The notes: a model not told the origin generated them from the letters alone. A stretch of DNA of 7,919 bases from DATFAS01 sp035254305 (GCA_035254305.1 DATFAS010000245.1:1-7919); one strand, 5' to 3'. Shown: positions 1 through 6,575, numbered from the stretch's first letter. A program made the numbers and translations.

Positions 1-8
1 AATTAATC

Positions 9-1220
9 TTAGTTCAGATCTTTGATGATCCTTGGCAACAAGAAGTTAATGAAAAGTAACGACAAAATAATCGAAACTACCACTAATCCAAGAGCAGTTC
101 CCATGGGATATTGATAAAAGAACGCTACTGAAGTTACCATCAACTGAAATATCAACAATATGCCAACAGTCTGAGAAAATCCCACTCGTCTATAGCCTGA
201 TGGCAAAGGATAAATACGATACCAAAAATGATACTTTAAATGATTCCACCCGTTTGCTAATTGGACGGTACTTAAAAAAAGAAAAATAGCAGAAATTGTA
301 ACGGAGATGTATAGTTGTTGTATAGAAACCAGTAATAAAAAGCTTATCAAAACTAACCGTAAATAACCATAGTATAGATCGTTATACCGAAAAATAGAAC
401 GAATAAAAAGGTAGGTATAGGCCCATCGCGGGTGATGGGGAATCCATCTCATTAAGGGCAATAAGACAGTTCTATTTCTCACCTTCCGAGACATTTCAGG
501 AATTTCCATAAACCATTGGGCGAAGGAATAGAACATGGATTTGTTCTGCTCTTCGAGTTCAAGTAAACGCAGCCACGGATACCCCTTCGAAGAATATCTC
601 ATCATAAACCACCCCAACAGAATGGTGAGAAAGAGAGGGATCCAAATAAACTCCCTATTAAGTTGACCAACTAATAATAGGCCCCAAATCATATTAAGTA
701 GGTAACGTAGGATTGTGAGACCTAATCGCAGCCATGGATCTTCCCACTTATGCTCATACCAGGACATAGAAAGATTCCAAGCCTTAAGCAAGATCATAAC
801 AATCATGGCAAAATAAAAATCAGATGGATTAGATGAAATGCGAATGGTATACATGGGTGCCAATAAAAACAAAAAGATGACGATTCCCAAAGTCTGAATA
901 AAAAAGCTATAAAGAAACGAACGTAAAAAATAGACAGTTAGCTTTGGTTCTACTGGCAGTAAAAAAATGACATCAGCTTTCTTCAAAAAAGTTCGTATAG
1001 GGCTATGATTAAGAAGTAAAGCAAAAATCCCTGCGATCACCCAACCAATGGGAAAATCAGTAGGAAGCCAAGTAAGCAATGATTTATAAAGCCACCCGAG
1101 AACAAGTAGAAAAACCATAGGCAGATAAACATATCCCGTTACGATAATTTTCAGATATTTACCTGCATCCTTCCAAAATCCTTGAACACGGCCCCACCAT
1201 AATCTATTTAAATCATCCAT
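9..1220 (-). CDS. ecsB: EcsB-type ABC transporter permease
   Basis: Membrane subunit of an Ecs-type ABC transporter, 403 residues, close to the usual length of about 400 for EcsB. Hydrophobic segments lie near residues 26-46, 58-72, 100-125, 134-150, 168-186, 190-207, 286-325 (probably two helices), 350-370 and 374-396. The stretch KADVIFLLPVEP at residues 81-92 is a conserved-looking cytoplasmic motif of the EcsB family. The ATG at 1218-1220 overlaps the end of ecsA by 8 bases and is preceded by GAGGTGGG, so the two subunits are probably translationally coupled. In Bacillus subtilis, Ecs loss impairs secretion, competence and RasP-mediated intramembrane proteolysis, and the transported substrate is not settled. 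The TAA stop falls at 9-11, so any third gene (ecsC in B. subtilis) would lie outside the window. The family call rests on the motif, the length and the ecsA neighbour. Confidence 0.9.
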   Translation of the reverse strand: MDDLNRLWWGRVQGFWKDAGKYLKIIVTGYVYLPMVFLLVLGWLYKSLLTWLPTDFPIGWVIAGIFALLLNHSPIRTFLKKADVIFLLPVEPKLTVYFLRSFLYSFFIQTLGIVIFLFLLAPMYTIRISSNPSDFYFAMIVMILLKAWNLSMSWYEHKWEDPWLRLGLTILRYLLNMIWGLLLVGQLNREFIWIPLFLTILLGWFMMRYSSKGYPWLRLLELEEQNKSMFYSFAQWFMEIPEMSRKVRNRTVLLPLMRWIPHHPRWAYTYLFIRSIFRYNDLYYGYLRLVLISFLLLVSIQQLYISVTISAIFLFLSTVQLANGWNHLKYHFWYRIYPLPSGYRRVGFSQTVGILLIFQLMVTSVAFFYQYPMGTALGLVVVSIILSLLFINFLLPRIIKDLN

Positions 1221-1965
1221 TATGGCCCACCTCGGTTACTTGGTGGAAGAGATCTTCTAAAGAGGCTTGCGGTAATCGGGCCTTCACACGAAGCTCTTCA
1301 AGTGTTCCTTGTAGAAGAATTCGCCCCTCATGCAGAAGAATAAAACGATCACAATACTTCTCAGCAGTTGAAAGAATATGAGTAGATAGAAGAATCCCGG
1401 TACCTTGCTGCTTACACCTGGTAAGATGCTCCAGTAAACTATGAATAGCCTTTGGATCTAGTCCAATAAAAGGTTCGTCTACAACAAATAAGCTTGGGTT
1501 TACGAGAAATGCACACATAATCATCAGCTTTTGCTTCATTCCTTTCGAAAAGGATTGAGGCAACCAAGAAATCATGCGTTCCATTTGAAATTCTTTAAGT
1601 AATTGTTTTCCTCTTCTCTCCAATTCATCCTTCGGGATCCGATAAACCATAGCTGTAAACTCAAGATGTTCCCATACATTCATTTCTTCATATAAGACAG
1701 GGGTTTCGGGTATATAGGAAATATTAGCTTGGTAATCTCCAACCCCCTCCTCCCGGGGCCTCCCATTGAGCTTGATTTCACCCTCGATAGGGCGGAGTAA
1801 ACCTAGAATATGCTTAATGGTCGTACTCTTCCCAGCACCATTGAGCCCAATTAAGCCAACCATTTCTCCTCTTCTCACCGAAAAAGATAATTGATGCAAT
1901 ACAGGATGGCGAACACTGTAACCACCACTTAAATCAGTCACTTTAAGAATATTATTCTGTTCCAT
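1213..1965 (-). CDS. ecsA: EcsA-type ABC transporter ATP-binding protein
   Basis: ATPase subunit that would power the EcsB membrane partner, 250 residues (B. subtilis EcsA is about this size). Walker A is GLNGAGKST at residues 40-48. The Q-loop position reads YIPETP (84-89), with glutamate where most ABC ATPases have glutamine, a variant I recall as normal for EcsA. The signature is FSKGMKQ (139-145), Walker B is LFVVDEP (159-165), the D-loop is GLDP (168-171) and the switch histidine is H196 in LLSTH. The frame stays open 20 codons further up to 2025, but the ATG at 1963-1965 is chosen because it has TGAGG five bases ahead, starts only 10 bases after the preceding stop, and gives the family N-terminus. 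The longer start would overlap the upstream gene by 50 bases. Its stop overlaps ecsB. Confidence 0.94.
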   Translation of the reverse strand: MEQNNILKVTDLSGGYSVRHPVLHQLSFSVRRGEMVGLIGLNGAGKSTTIKHILGLLRPIEGEIKLNGRPREEGVGDYQANISYIPETPVLYEEMNVWEHLEFTAMVYRIPKDELERRGKQLLKEFQMERMISWLPQSFSKGMKQKLMIMCAFLVNPSLFVVDEPFIGLDPKAIHSLLEHLTRCKQQGTGILLSTHILSTAEKYCDRFILLHEGRILLQGTLEELRVKARLPQASLEDLFHQVTEVGHNG

Positions 1966-1975
1966 AGAAACCTCA

Positions 1976-2188
1976 TCATTTCTTCGCTTTAAAATGGACG
2001 ACTGCTGAATAGACTCGTCTACCACTTATAGGGTCAATCAAAACTTGATGATTCACAGCATGAACGGATAGCAAAAGAACCTTATTGTTTTCAATTTGTT
2101 CATCAATGGACTTCTCTAGTTTCCTTAAATTATCCGATTCAAAAAATTCTATTTTATCTTCTATTCTATCGAGTTTAAATTCCAACAC
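1976..2188 (-). CDS. DUF2536 (YrzA-like) small protein
   Basis: Small soluble protein of unknown function, 70 residues from the GTG start. It matches what I recall of the DUF2536/YrzA family of Bacillales: an N-terminal LDRIEDKIEFFE segment, a charged helix (LRKLEKSIDEQIENN), and a C-terminal DPISGRRVYSAVVHFK strand region. No signal peptide, membrane segment or cysteine is present. Two starts are possible. The GTG at 2186-2188 has GGAGGAG seven bases upstream and gives the family-like N-terminus MLEFKLD. An in-frame ATG at 2201-2203 would add five residues (MGGEQ) and is preceded by GAGGGG at similar spacing. The GTG is preferred because the purine-rich GGAGGAG would otherwise sit inside the coding sequence. 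The gene lies between fxsA and ecsA with gaps of 33 and 10 bases, so it is almost certainly co-transcribed with both. Confidence 0.85.
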   Translation of the reverse strand: MLEFKLDRIEDKIEFFESDNLRKLEKSIDEQIENNKVLLLSVHAVNHQVLIDPISGRRVYSAVVHFKAKK

Positions 2189-2221
2189 CTGTTCTCCTCC
2201 CATGAATTTACCCCTCAGAAA

Positions 2222-2629
2222 TTAACGTTGCCGACGGTCCCAGCCCATCACGACAAAACGGCCCTTTTGTAGGTTCCTAAGGATCCAGTATTTCACAAAT
2301 AATTTTACAAACTTGCGCGTAAAGGGCACTAATAAAATAAATCCAAGTAGATCAGTAAAAAAACCGGGTGTTAGAAGAACCAGCCCACCAGTAAAAATAA
2401 TAATTCCATCTAAAATGGCCTCACCCGGTAGCTGACCTCTTCTCATCTGCTCCGATGCCTCATAGAAAACTCTTAATCCCTGCCTCTTGGCAAGCCATGC
2501 TCCAAGCACACCAGTAAAAATACAAATAATGAGTGTAGGTAACCATCCGATTGCCTTCCCTGCTGTTAGTAATCCCCAAATCTCAAGGATCGGGATGATA
2601 ATCAGCAATGCGATGAGTGCTTTTAGCAT
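2222..2629 (-). CDS. fxsA: FxsA family membrane protein
   Basis: Integral membrane protein of 135 residues, typical for the FxsA family. Hydrophobic segments are at about 2-22, 28-46, 73-87 and 92-103. The family hallmark LTPGFFTDLLG lies at residues 86-96, with GAWLAKRQG (43-51) after the second helix. The tail is short and basic (DRRQR). The E. coli homologue was named because overexpression relieves F-plasmid exclusion of phage T7; its normal role is not established, and the name should not be read as a phage-defence function. The ATG at 2627-2629 has AGGGTGAT just upstream. It is the first gene of the fxsA - DUF2536 - ecsA - ecsB set, with 33 bases to the preferred start of the next gene and no hairpin between them. 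Confidence 0.92.
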   Translation of the reverse strand: MLKALIALLIIIPILEIWGLLTAGKAIGWLPTLIICIFTGVLGAWLAKRQGLRVFYEASEQMRRGQLPGEAILDGIIIFTGGLVLLTPGFFTDLLGFILLVPFTRKFVKLFVKYWILRNLQKGRFVVMGWDRRQR

Positions 2630-2650
2630 TCAGATCACCCTTTTTTTCAT

Positions 2651-2688
2651 TTTATACCCATCTTACCAGCTTTCCAATTAACAAACAA
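2651..2688 (-). promoter_or_regulatory. candidate promoter of the fxsA-ecsAB set
   Basis: Two overlapping vegetative-type arrangements can be read on the minus strand. One is TTGTTT (2683-2688), 17 bases, TAAGAT (2660-2665). The other is TTGGAA (2672-2677), 15 bases, TATAAA (2651-2656). The first has the right spacing but weak hexamers, and the second has better hexamers but short spacing. Either would give a leader of only about 15-30 bases. The position just after the upstream gene's terminator supports a promoter here, but which hexamers are used is a guess. Confidence 0.35.
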
Positions 2689-2704
2689 ATTGGTGCTGCT
2701 AAAG

Positions 2705-2749
2705 AAATTAAAAAGGCGTTGCAACCGAAAATAACGGGCATACGCCTTT
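2705..2749 (-). terminator. rho-independent terminator of the small HTH gene
   Basis: Read on the minus strand, AAAGGCGT and ACGCCTTT form an 8-pair outer stem (plus-strand arms 2742-2749 and 2712-2719). It is continued by TGC/GCA and CCG/CGG pairs after small bulges, with a TTATTTT loop. A T-rich tract follows (TTTTTAATTT). It begins 22 bases after the stop of the gene at 2772-2963, which supports that gene being real and expressed, and it separates that gene from the fxsA set. Confidence 0.8.
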
Positions 2750-2771
2750 AGCTCTTATCAATTAGATCCCT

Positions 2772-2963
2772 TTATGACTGAAATACTTCAGTTGTTGGTA
2801 CCGCTAGAATCACTGAATCTAAGACACGTATCCATCCCTGTTCTGCACAATGCTGCGCTTCCGATAAAACTAAGTCTTTCGTCGTATTTAATAAGATTGC
2901 TAGGTCCTCGGCTTCGACTCTTCCCATATTCCAGACGGTACTTAAAAATTCTGTTCTGAACAA
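2772..2963 (-). CDS. small putative helix-turn-helix protein
   Basis: I do not recognise a named family. The product is 63 residues from the TTG at 2961-2963. Residues 16-47 (VEAEDLAILLN, TTKDLVLSEAQHC, AEQGWIRV) read like the core of a winged helix-turn-helix: a helix carrying LA.LLN, a turn, a recognition-type helix, then a GWIRV strand as in MarR- or AsnC-like domains. A hydrophobic tail (VILAVPT) follows. The TTG is preferred because AAGGGGG lies about eight bases ahead. An upstream in-frame TTG at 2979-2981 would place that site inside the gene. Support for a real gene comes from the ribosome binding site, a TATACT promoter, flanking palindromes and a dedicated terminator. A transcription factor is the best guess, but a non-regulatory small protein is possible, and an antisense frame exists on the plus strand. 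Confidence 0.6.
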   Translation of the reverse strand: MFRTEFLSTVWNMGRVEAEDLAILLNTTKDLVLSEAQHCAEQGWIRVLDSVILAVPTTEVFQS

Positions 2964-3000
2964 AGTAGGGTCCCCCTTCAACCTACAAGTTTTTATATGA

Positions 3001-3014
3001 ATCTATGGATAGAT
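3001..3014. promoter_or_regulatory. palindrome over the small HTH gene's transcription start
   Basis: ATCTAT and ATAGAT are perfect reverse complements around a central GG. The 14-base site covers the transcription start predicted from the -10 box at 3017-3022, which is where a repressor would block initiation. Which protein binds is unknown; the adjacent HTH gene product is an obvious candidate. Confidence 0.45.
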
Positions 3015-3016
3015 CT

Positions 3017-3025
3017 AGTATATCA
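3017..3025 (-). promoter_or_regulatory. extended -10 promoter of the small HTH gene
   Basis: On the minus strand, TGATATACT gives a TG extension and TATACT at 3017-3022, matching TATAAT at five of six positions. The hexamer 17 bases further up reads CAAAAT (3040-3045), a very poor -35. This suits an extended -10 promoter or one needing a regulator. The predicted start near 3010 gives a leader of about 45 bases before the TTG. Confidence 0.5.
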
Positions 3026-3038
3026 CGAGAGTTCTGCG

Positions 3039-3055
3039 CATTTTGTCACAAAATG
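3039..3055. promoter_or_regulatory. 17-base perfect palindrome at the -35 region
   Basis: CATTTTGT and ACAAAATG are exact reverse complements around a single central base. The site covers the expected -35 position of the small HTH gene's promoter. TGC/GCA triplets flank it, offset by one to two bases. Its centre lies about 40 bases from the centre of the second palindrome at 3001-3014. It is probably an operator. It is unlikely to be a terminator, because there is no T-run and the stem is AT-rich. Confidence 0.5.
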
Positions 3056-3063
3056 TTGCAAAG

Positions 3064-3092
3064 ATTTTAAATTCTATTCGATAGGTTAAAAT
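3064..3092 (-). terminator. weak AT-rich hairpin after the kinase gene
   Basis: ATTTTAA and TTAAAAT arms (3064-3070 and 3086-3092) enclose an inner CTAT/ATAG stem with a TCG loop. The hairpin starts right at the kinase stop codon. There is little G+C in the stem and only a short CTTT afterwards, so it would be an inefficient terminator, and some read-through into the small HTH gene is possible. Confidence 0.3.
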
Positions 3093-4456
3093 TAGTTATT
3101 CTTAAAAGGAAAATACAGAGAGAACACTGCGCCTCCAGATGGGCTATTTTGCACTTTGATCTTTCCGTGACAACGTTCGATAATCGCCCTTGATATGGCG
3201 AGACCTAATCCTGTCCCACCATCCTTTCCCTTTACAAATCGTTGAAAAAGATGGGGAAGCAATTCTTCTGGAATGCCCTCTCCATCATCCAACACATCAA
3301 ATACAGCCCATTGTTCCTCTACTCGAACTGTAATTTTGATTTCTCTTCTCGCATAACGGATCGCATTACTAACAATGTTGATGAAGGCTTGCATGACCTT
3401 CTCTTTATCTCCCAAGAATTCAGTTATCCTGGAAACTTCTAATTGATTATCAATGGTAAATTGAATATTTTGTTTTGACCATATCGGACTTAATCTTTCA
3501 AGCAATTGATCAAGTAATCCATGAATATCAATGGGTTCAATATGATATATTCCCTCTTCACTTTCTAGCTTTGCTAATAGAGTCATCTCCGTTACAATTT
3601 TTTTTAATCTTTCACTCTCTGAAATAATCACATTCAATCCTCGCGTAGCAGCATCTCCTGTAAAAATACCATCTCGTATCCCTTCCGCATAACCTTGTAT
3701 CGACATAAGAGGAGTCTTTAATTCATGTGACCCATTTTGAAAAAATTGCTTTTGTGTACGGTTATAACGATCAAGCTCCATGGCTAACTGGTGTACACTT
3801 TGTGCAACTTCACCGATCTCTCCACTTGCCGAAACCCATTCTACATCATCATATCGTCGATCTTTAATCTTAAGTAATTCCTGCCTTACCTTCGTTAATG
3901 GTTTAACAAGCATTTGCGTCATTACATAGCTAAGCAAAAGTGCAACCACTCCTCCTAAAGAAAGAATGATAAACATTTGTTTTGCTAGCATATAACGAAC
4001 AATTTTGATCCCACGTAGGGGAGTGGCTAATACAAGGAGTTTTTTATTGTTCTCTCCACGGTCTAGTGTGACATATTCCACAATATACTGATCCCTATCC
4101 TCTTCAAAAATAGGCTTTGATTTTTTCTTCCTGCTTTCCTTTATTTTCTCAAGCCATTTATCCAACGTGTTTGAAGGGAGTGTCGTGTATTGAACCTTAT
4201 TTTTTTCCAGGAGCATCACCTCAAGCTTGCCCCCTCTAGTTGGTATCTTAAGTAATTGGTCAATATCTTGTTGTGTGAAACTTCCGCCCTTCTCTTCGAT
4301 ACGGGTCAACCACTCCAACCCTTTATCCTTAAGTTCAGTCCTTTGATCCGAAATAAGTAATTGTAGGAGGATCGAATAGATCAATAGGGCTGAAGTGCCC
4401 AGGACCACGATGAGAAGAAATCCAAAGGCCAAATTCAACTGATGAAGAAGCTTCAT
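3092..4456 (-). CDS. sensor histidine kinase, membrane-bound
   Basis: Sensor kinase of a two-component pair, 454 residues. Transmembrane helix 1 lies at about 8-34. A predicted extracytoplasmic region of about 120 residues follows (35-155), without cysteine and with a strongly basic patch (K105-K114). Helix 2 is at about 160-181, then a HAMP-like linker (182-235). The HisKA box is FFQNGSHELKTPL, with the phosphorylated histidine at H244. The ATPase domain has the N box FINIVSNAIRYA (N360, N364), G1 DDGEGIP (390-396), F box LFQRF (403-407) and G2 GGTGLGL (413-419), so all catalytic motifs are intact. The ATG overlaps the regulator's stop as ATGA, with GAGGAG five bases ahead. The stimulus is unknown. 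It resembles many Firmicutes CssS/YkoH-type kinases, but I cannot assign it to a named one. Confidence 0.92.
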   Translation of the reverse strand: MKLLHQLNLAFGFLLIVVLGTSALLIYSILLQLLISDQRTELKDKGLEWLTRIEEKGGSFTQQDIDQLLKIPTRGGKLEVMLLEKNKVQYTTLPSNTLDKWLEKIKESRKKKSKPIFEEDRDQYIVEYVTLDRGENNKKLLVLATPLRGIKIVRYMLAKQMFIILSLGGVVALLLSYVMTQMLVKPLTKVRQELLKIKDRRYDDVEWVSASGEIGEVAQSVHQLAMELDRYNRTQKQFFQNGSHELKTPLMSIQGYAEGIRDGIFTGDAATRGLNVIISESERLKKIVTEMTLLAKLESEEGIYHIEPIDIHGLLDQLLERLSPIWSKQNIQFTIDNQLEVSRITEFLGDKEKVMQAFINIVSNAIRYARREIKITVRVEEQWAVFDVLDDGEGIPEELLPHLFQRFVKGKDGGTGLGLAISRAIIERCHGKIKVQNSPSGGAVFSLYFPFKNN

Positions 4457-5154
4457 ACATTCTCCTCTTCCTCTTTTCGAAGCCTATAACCGTATCCCCA
4501 AACCGTTTCTATCGGAAGCCCCACCATCTTTTTTCGAAGTCGTTTGATTAAATCGTCCACAGCACGATCACTCCCAAAATAATCCGATCCCCAAACCAAT
4601 GAAAGTAGCTCTTCTCTTGCAAATGCACGATTAGGACTGGTGGCCAGCGTGTGTAACATCACGAATTCTTTAGCTGTTACTTCAACCTCTTGATCCTCCC
4701 AGCAAACCCTTCGTTCCTCCGTGATCAGAAGAAGCTGCCCTAAATGGATTTGGTGATCATGATCTTTGCCTATTCCCTTCTGATAAGTGGTCCAGCGATT
4801 CAGTATTCTTTTCACTCTAGCTACTAATTCCCTCGGGCTAAATGGTTTCGTTAAATAGTCATCACTACCTAACTCAAGCCCTAAGATCTTATCTACTTCT
4901 TCATCACGAGCAGAAATAATAATAATGGGAACCTCTGCCTCAGCACGAATTTTGCGGCAAAACTCGTAGCCATTCATTCCTGGTAGCATAATATCTAAAA
5001 CCCAAAGATCAGGCGGAGTATTTTTCCAGAAAACCCATGCATCTTCAGCAGAACCAAGGCCCGCCGTTTGAAAGCCTTCCTTTTGCAAATAGGCTTCTAC
5101 CAACTGACGAATGTTGTCATCATCATCGACTACAGCAATTAACTGTTTATTCAT
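4453..5154 (-). CDS. OmpR/PhoB-family response regulator
   Basis: DNA-binding response regulator, 233 residues, cognate to the overlapping kinase gene. The receiver domain covers about 4-118: acidic cluster D10-D13, phospho-acceptor D54 in VLDIMLPG, S81 at the Thr/Ser switch position, and K103 in LTKPFSP. The C-terminal winged helix (about 136-228) has the family pattern VTAKEFVMLHTLA (159-171), the recognition region DRAVDDLIKRLRKK (196-209) and a closing WGYGYRL (219-225). All catalytic residues are present. The start ATG at 5152-5154 has GAGG six bases upstream. It probably activates its own operon, because paired TAGGAA half-sites lie in the upstream DNA. Target genes outside the window cannot be inferred. 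Confidence 0.94.
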   Translation of the reverse strand: MNKQLIAVVDDDDNIRQLVEAYLQKEGFQTAGLGSAEDAWVFWKNTPPDLWVLDIMLPGMNGYEFCRKIRAEAEVPIIIISARDEEVDKILGLELGSDDYLTKPFSPRELVARVKRILNRWTTYQKGIGKDHDHQIHLGQLLLITEERRVCWEDQEVEVTAKEFVMLHTLATSPNRAFAREELLSLVWGSDYFGSDRAVDDLIKRLRKKMVGLPIETVWGYGYRLRKEEEENV

Positions 5155-5202
5155 ATCTAACCTCTATCTTAGCCATTCTTTTTGCTTCTATTTTGCCACA
5201 GT

Positions 5203-5239
5203 TTCCTATTGGAATGAGTAGGAACTTGTTAAATTCCTA
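5203..5239. promoter_or_regulatory. cluster of TAGGAA/TTCCTA half-sites before the response regulator
   Basis: Four related hexamers lie within 37 bases on the plus strand: TTCCTA (5203-5208), TTGGAA (5209-5214), TAGGAA (5219-5224) and TTCCTA (5234-5239). They form two facing pairs, one with a 9-base spacer. They sit 49-85 bases upstream of the response regulator start, where a regulator site would be expected. A weak TGTGG-CAAAAT extended -10 (minus strand, box at 5190-5195) lies between them and the gene. Binding by the encoded regulator is inference. Confidence 0.4.
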
Positions 5240-5266
5240 ACTTTTTACACATATTCTTACATCAAT

Positions 5267-5297
5267 GAAAAAGAAGCTAGCCCTATAGCTAACTTCT
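5267..5297 (-). terminator. rho-independent terminator of the redox fusion gene
   Basis: On the minus strand, AGAAGTTAGC pairs with GCTAGCTTCT (plus-strand arms 5288-5297 and 5272-5281) as a ten-pair stem with one T-G wobble and a six-base loop, followed directly by TTTTTC. It begins 10 bases after the TAG stop. It insulates the redox gene from the two-component genes. Confidence 0.88.
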
Positions 5298-5307
5298 CCT
5301 AAAGGTT

Positions 5308-6555
5308 CTAACTATATTGCGGACGCATTTTAGCTCTTTTATTTACATGTTGGTCTGCTCCAAGAGCAGCAATCGCCCCATCTGCAGCAGATAATACAGC
5401 CTGCTTGATTGGCGTACGGCGTGCATCTCCCCCCGCAAATACTCCATCTACACTTGTTCGTAGATTCTCATCAACCACAATATAGCCTTCCTCATCACGT
5501 TTCACTGCATTTTGTAGAAAATCTGTCCCCGGCTTCATACCCGCTAGATATAGAAATACACCGTCCACCTTCCAATGGTGCTCATTCTTATCTGTATCCT
5601 GGACACCGATTTGCTCTACCTTGTTTGTCCCTACAATTTCTTTAAGTCGATGTTTCCAATACACCGAAATATTACTTTTCCTCTGTAGCTCTGAATCATC
5701 TACTTCACCACGAAAACTATTTCCTGGTACAAGCACCTTTACCTCTTTACAGAATTTCGCTAACGCCTCGGCTTCGTGCACCGCTTCTTCCGTATCTCCT
5801 ACTACTGCTACAACACGATCTTGGAAGAAGGCTGCATCACAGGTTGAGCAATAGCTAACCCCTCGCCCAGTGAACTCCTCTTCTCCTTTAATCTTGCTTG
5901 AAGGAGCCTTAGCCCCTACTGCAATAAACACACTCTTCGCTTTAATAGTACCTTCAGGAACCTGAAGCTTCTTTATTTCATCATCTGTGAAATCTACACT
6001 CAGCACATTCGTTCTCACGAAAGTAGTTCCAAATTCCTTAGCTTGTGCTTGCATGATTTGTAGCAACTCAAGTCCTGTCACTTCCCCTCTAACCCCTGGG
6101 TAGTTCGCAATTTTATGTGTAATCGCAAGGGTTCCCGCAGTCGGAGCCTTATCGATCACTAAAGTGTTTAAGCGCCCACGTGAGGCATAGATCGCTGCCG
6201 AAGAACCTGCGGGCCCCCCACCTATGACCACAAGATCGTAAACCTCACTTAAAATCGGCTCAACTACCTTGGAGAAGATGTTAGTTTCATTCACTTGCTC
6301 TACTGCGTTTTGCTTTGGTTGATCCGTAATTTTTAAATAATCCTTCATTTTATTAGGACGATACCCAATGAACGACTCTCCATCAATAAAGGTGACTGGA
6401 ACAGAGAAAATTCCTTTTTCATGAAGATCCTCGAAATACTGAGGGTTTTCTGTTACATTTCGTTCTTCATATTCTAATCCCCAAGATTTAAGTTCAGTCT
6501 TTATCTTTTCACAATACGGACAGCCCGTACTACTATATATAATTACTCTAGACAT
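5308..6555 (-). CDS. glutaredoxin-thioredoxin reductase fusion flavoprotein
   Basis: Single polypeptide of 415 residues with two redox modules. Residues 1-75 are a glutaredoxin/NrdH-like domain: active site GCPYC (C12, C15) and cis-proline motif SVP (51-53). A polar linker (about 76-103) leads to a thioredoxin reductase-like flavoprotein (105-400). This has the FAD motif GGGPAG (112-117), the redox pair C236-STC-C239 followed by D240, and the C-terminal FAD motif AGGDARR (374-380). The expected flow is donor to FAD, to Cys236/239, to the glutaredoxin pair, to a disulfide or peroxidase substrate. The second nucleotide site is abnormal: the usual GGGxSA loop reads GDTEEA (253-258), and the HRR contact for NADPH is replaced by PGN (277-279). 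NADPH use is therefore doubtful. The ATG at 6553-6555 has AAAGGGG upstream. It is a monocistronic unit with its own promoter, palindrome and terminator. Confidence 0.9.
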   Translation of the reverse strand: MSRVIIYSSTGCPYCEKIKTELKSWGLEYEERNVTENPQYFEDLHEKGIFSVPVTFIDGESFIGYRPNKMKDYLKITDQPKQNAVEQVNETNIFSKVVEPILSEVYDLVVIGGGPAGSSAAIYASRGRLNTLVIDKAPTAGTLAITHKIANYPGVRGEVTGLELLQIMQAQAKEFGTTFVRTNVLSVDFTDDEIKKLQVPEGTIKAKSVFIAVGAKAPSSKIKGEEEFTGRGVSYCSTCDAAFFQDRVVAVVGDTEEAVHEAEALAKFCKEVKVLVPGNSFRGEVDDSELQRKSNISVYWKHRLKEIVGTNKVEQIGVQDTDKNEHHWKVDGVFLYLAGMKPGTDFLQNAVKRDEEGYIVVDENLRTSVDGVFAGGDARRTPIKQAVLSAADGAIAALGADQHVNKRAKMRPQYS

Positions 6556-6575
6556 ATGCCCACCCCTTTACAACC

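Noticed and set aside
2222..2629. FxsA as evidence of a phage-defence locus
   Set aside because: The name comes from suppression of T7 exclusion when overexpressed in E. coli. The gene is widespread and sits here with housekeeping envelope genes, with no other defence gene nearby.
2774..2959. Plus-strand open frame opposite the small HTH-like gene
   Set aside because: It has no ribosome binding site and its composition is not protein-like. The minus strand has the ribosome binding site, promoter and terminator.
3039..3055. The 17-base palindrome as the terminator of the kinase gene
   Set aside because: The stem is AT-rich with little room for a loop, no T-run follows, and it overlaps the promoter region of the next gene. 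An operator is a better reading.
5409..5854. Plus-strand open frames opposite the redox fusion
   Set aside because: The opposite strand encodes intact flavoprotein motifs over the whole stretch. These frames lack ribosome binding sites and family-like sequence.
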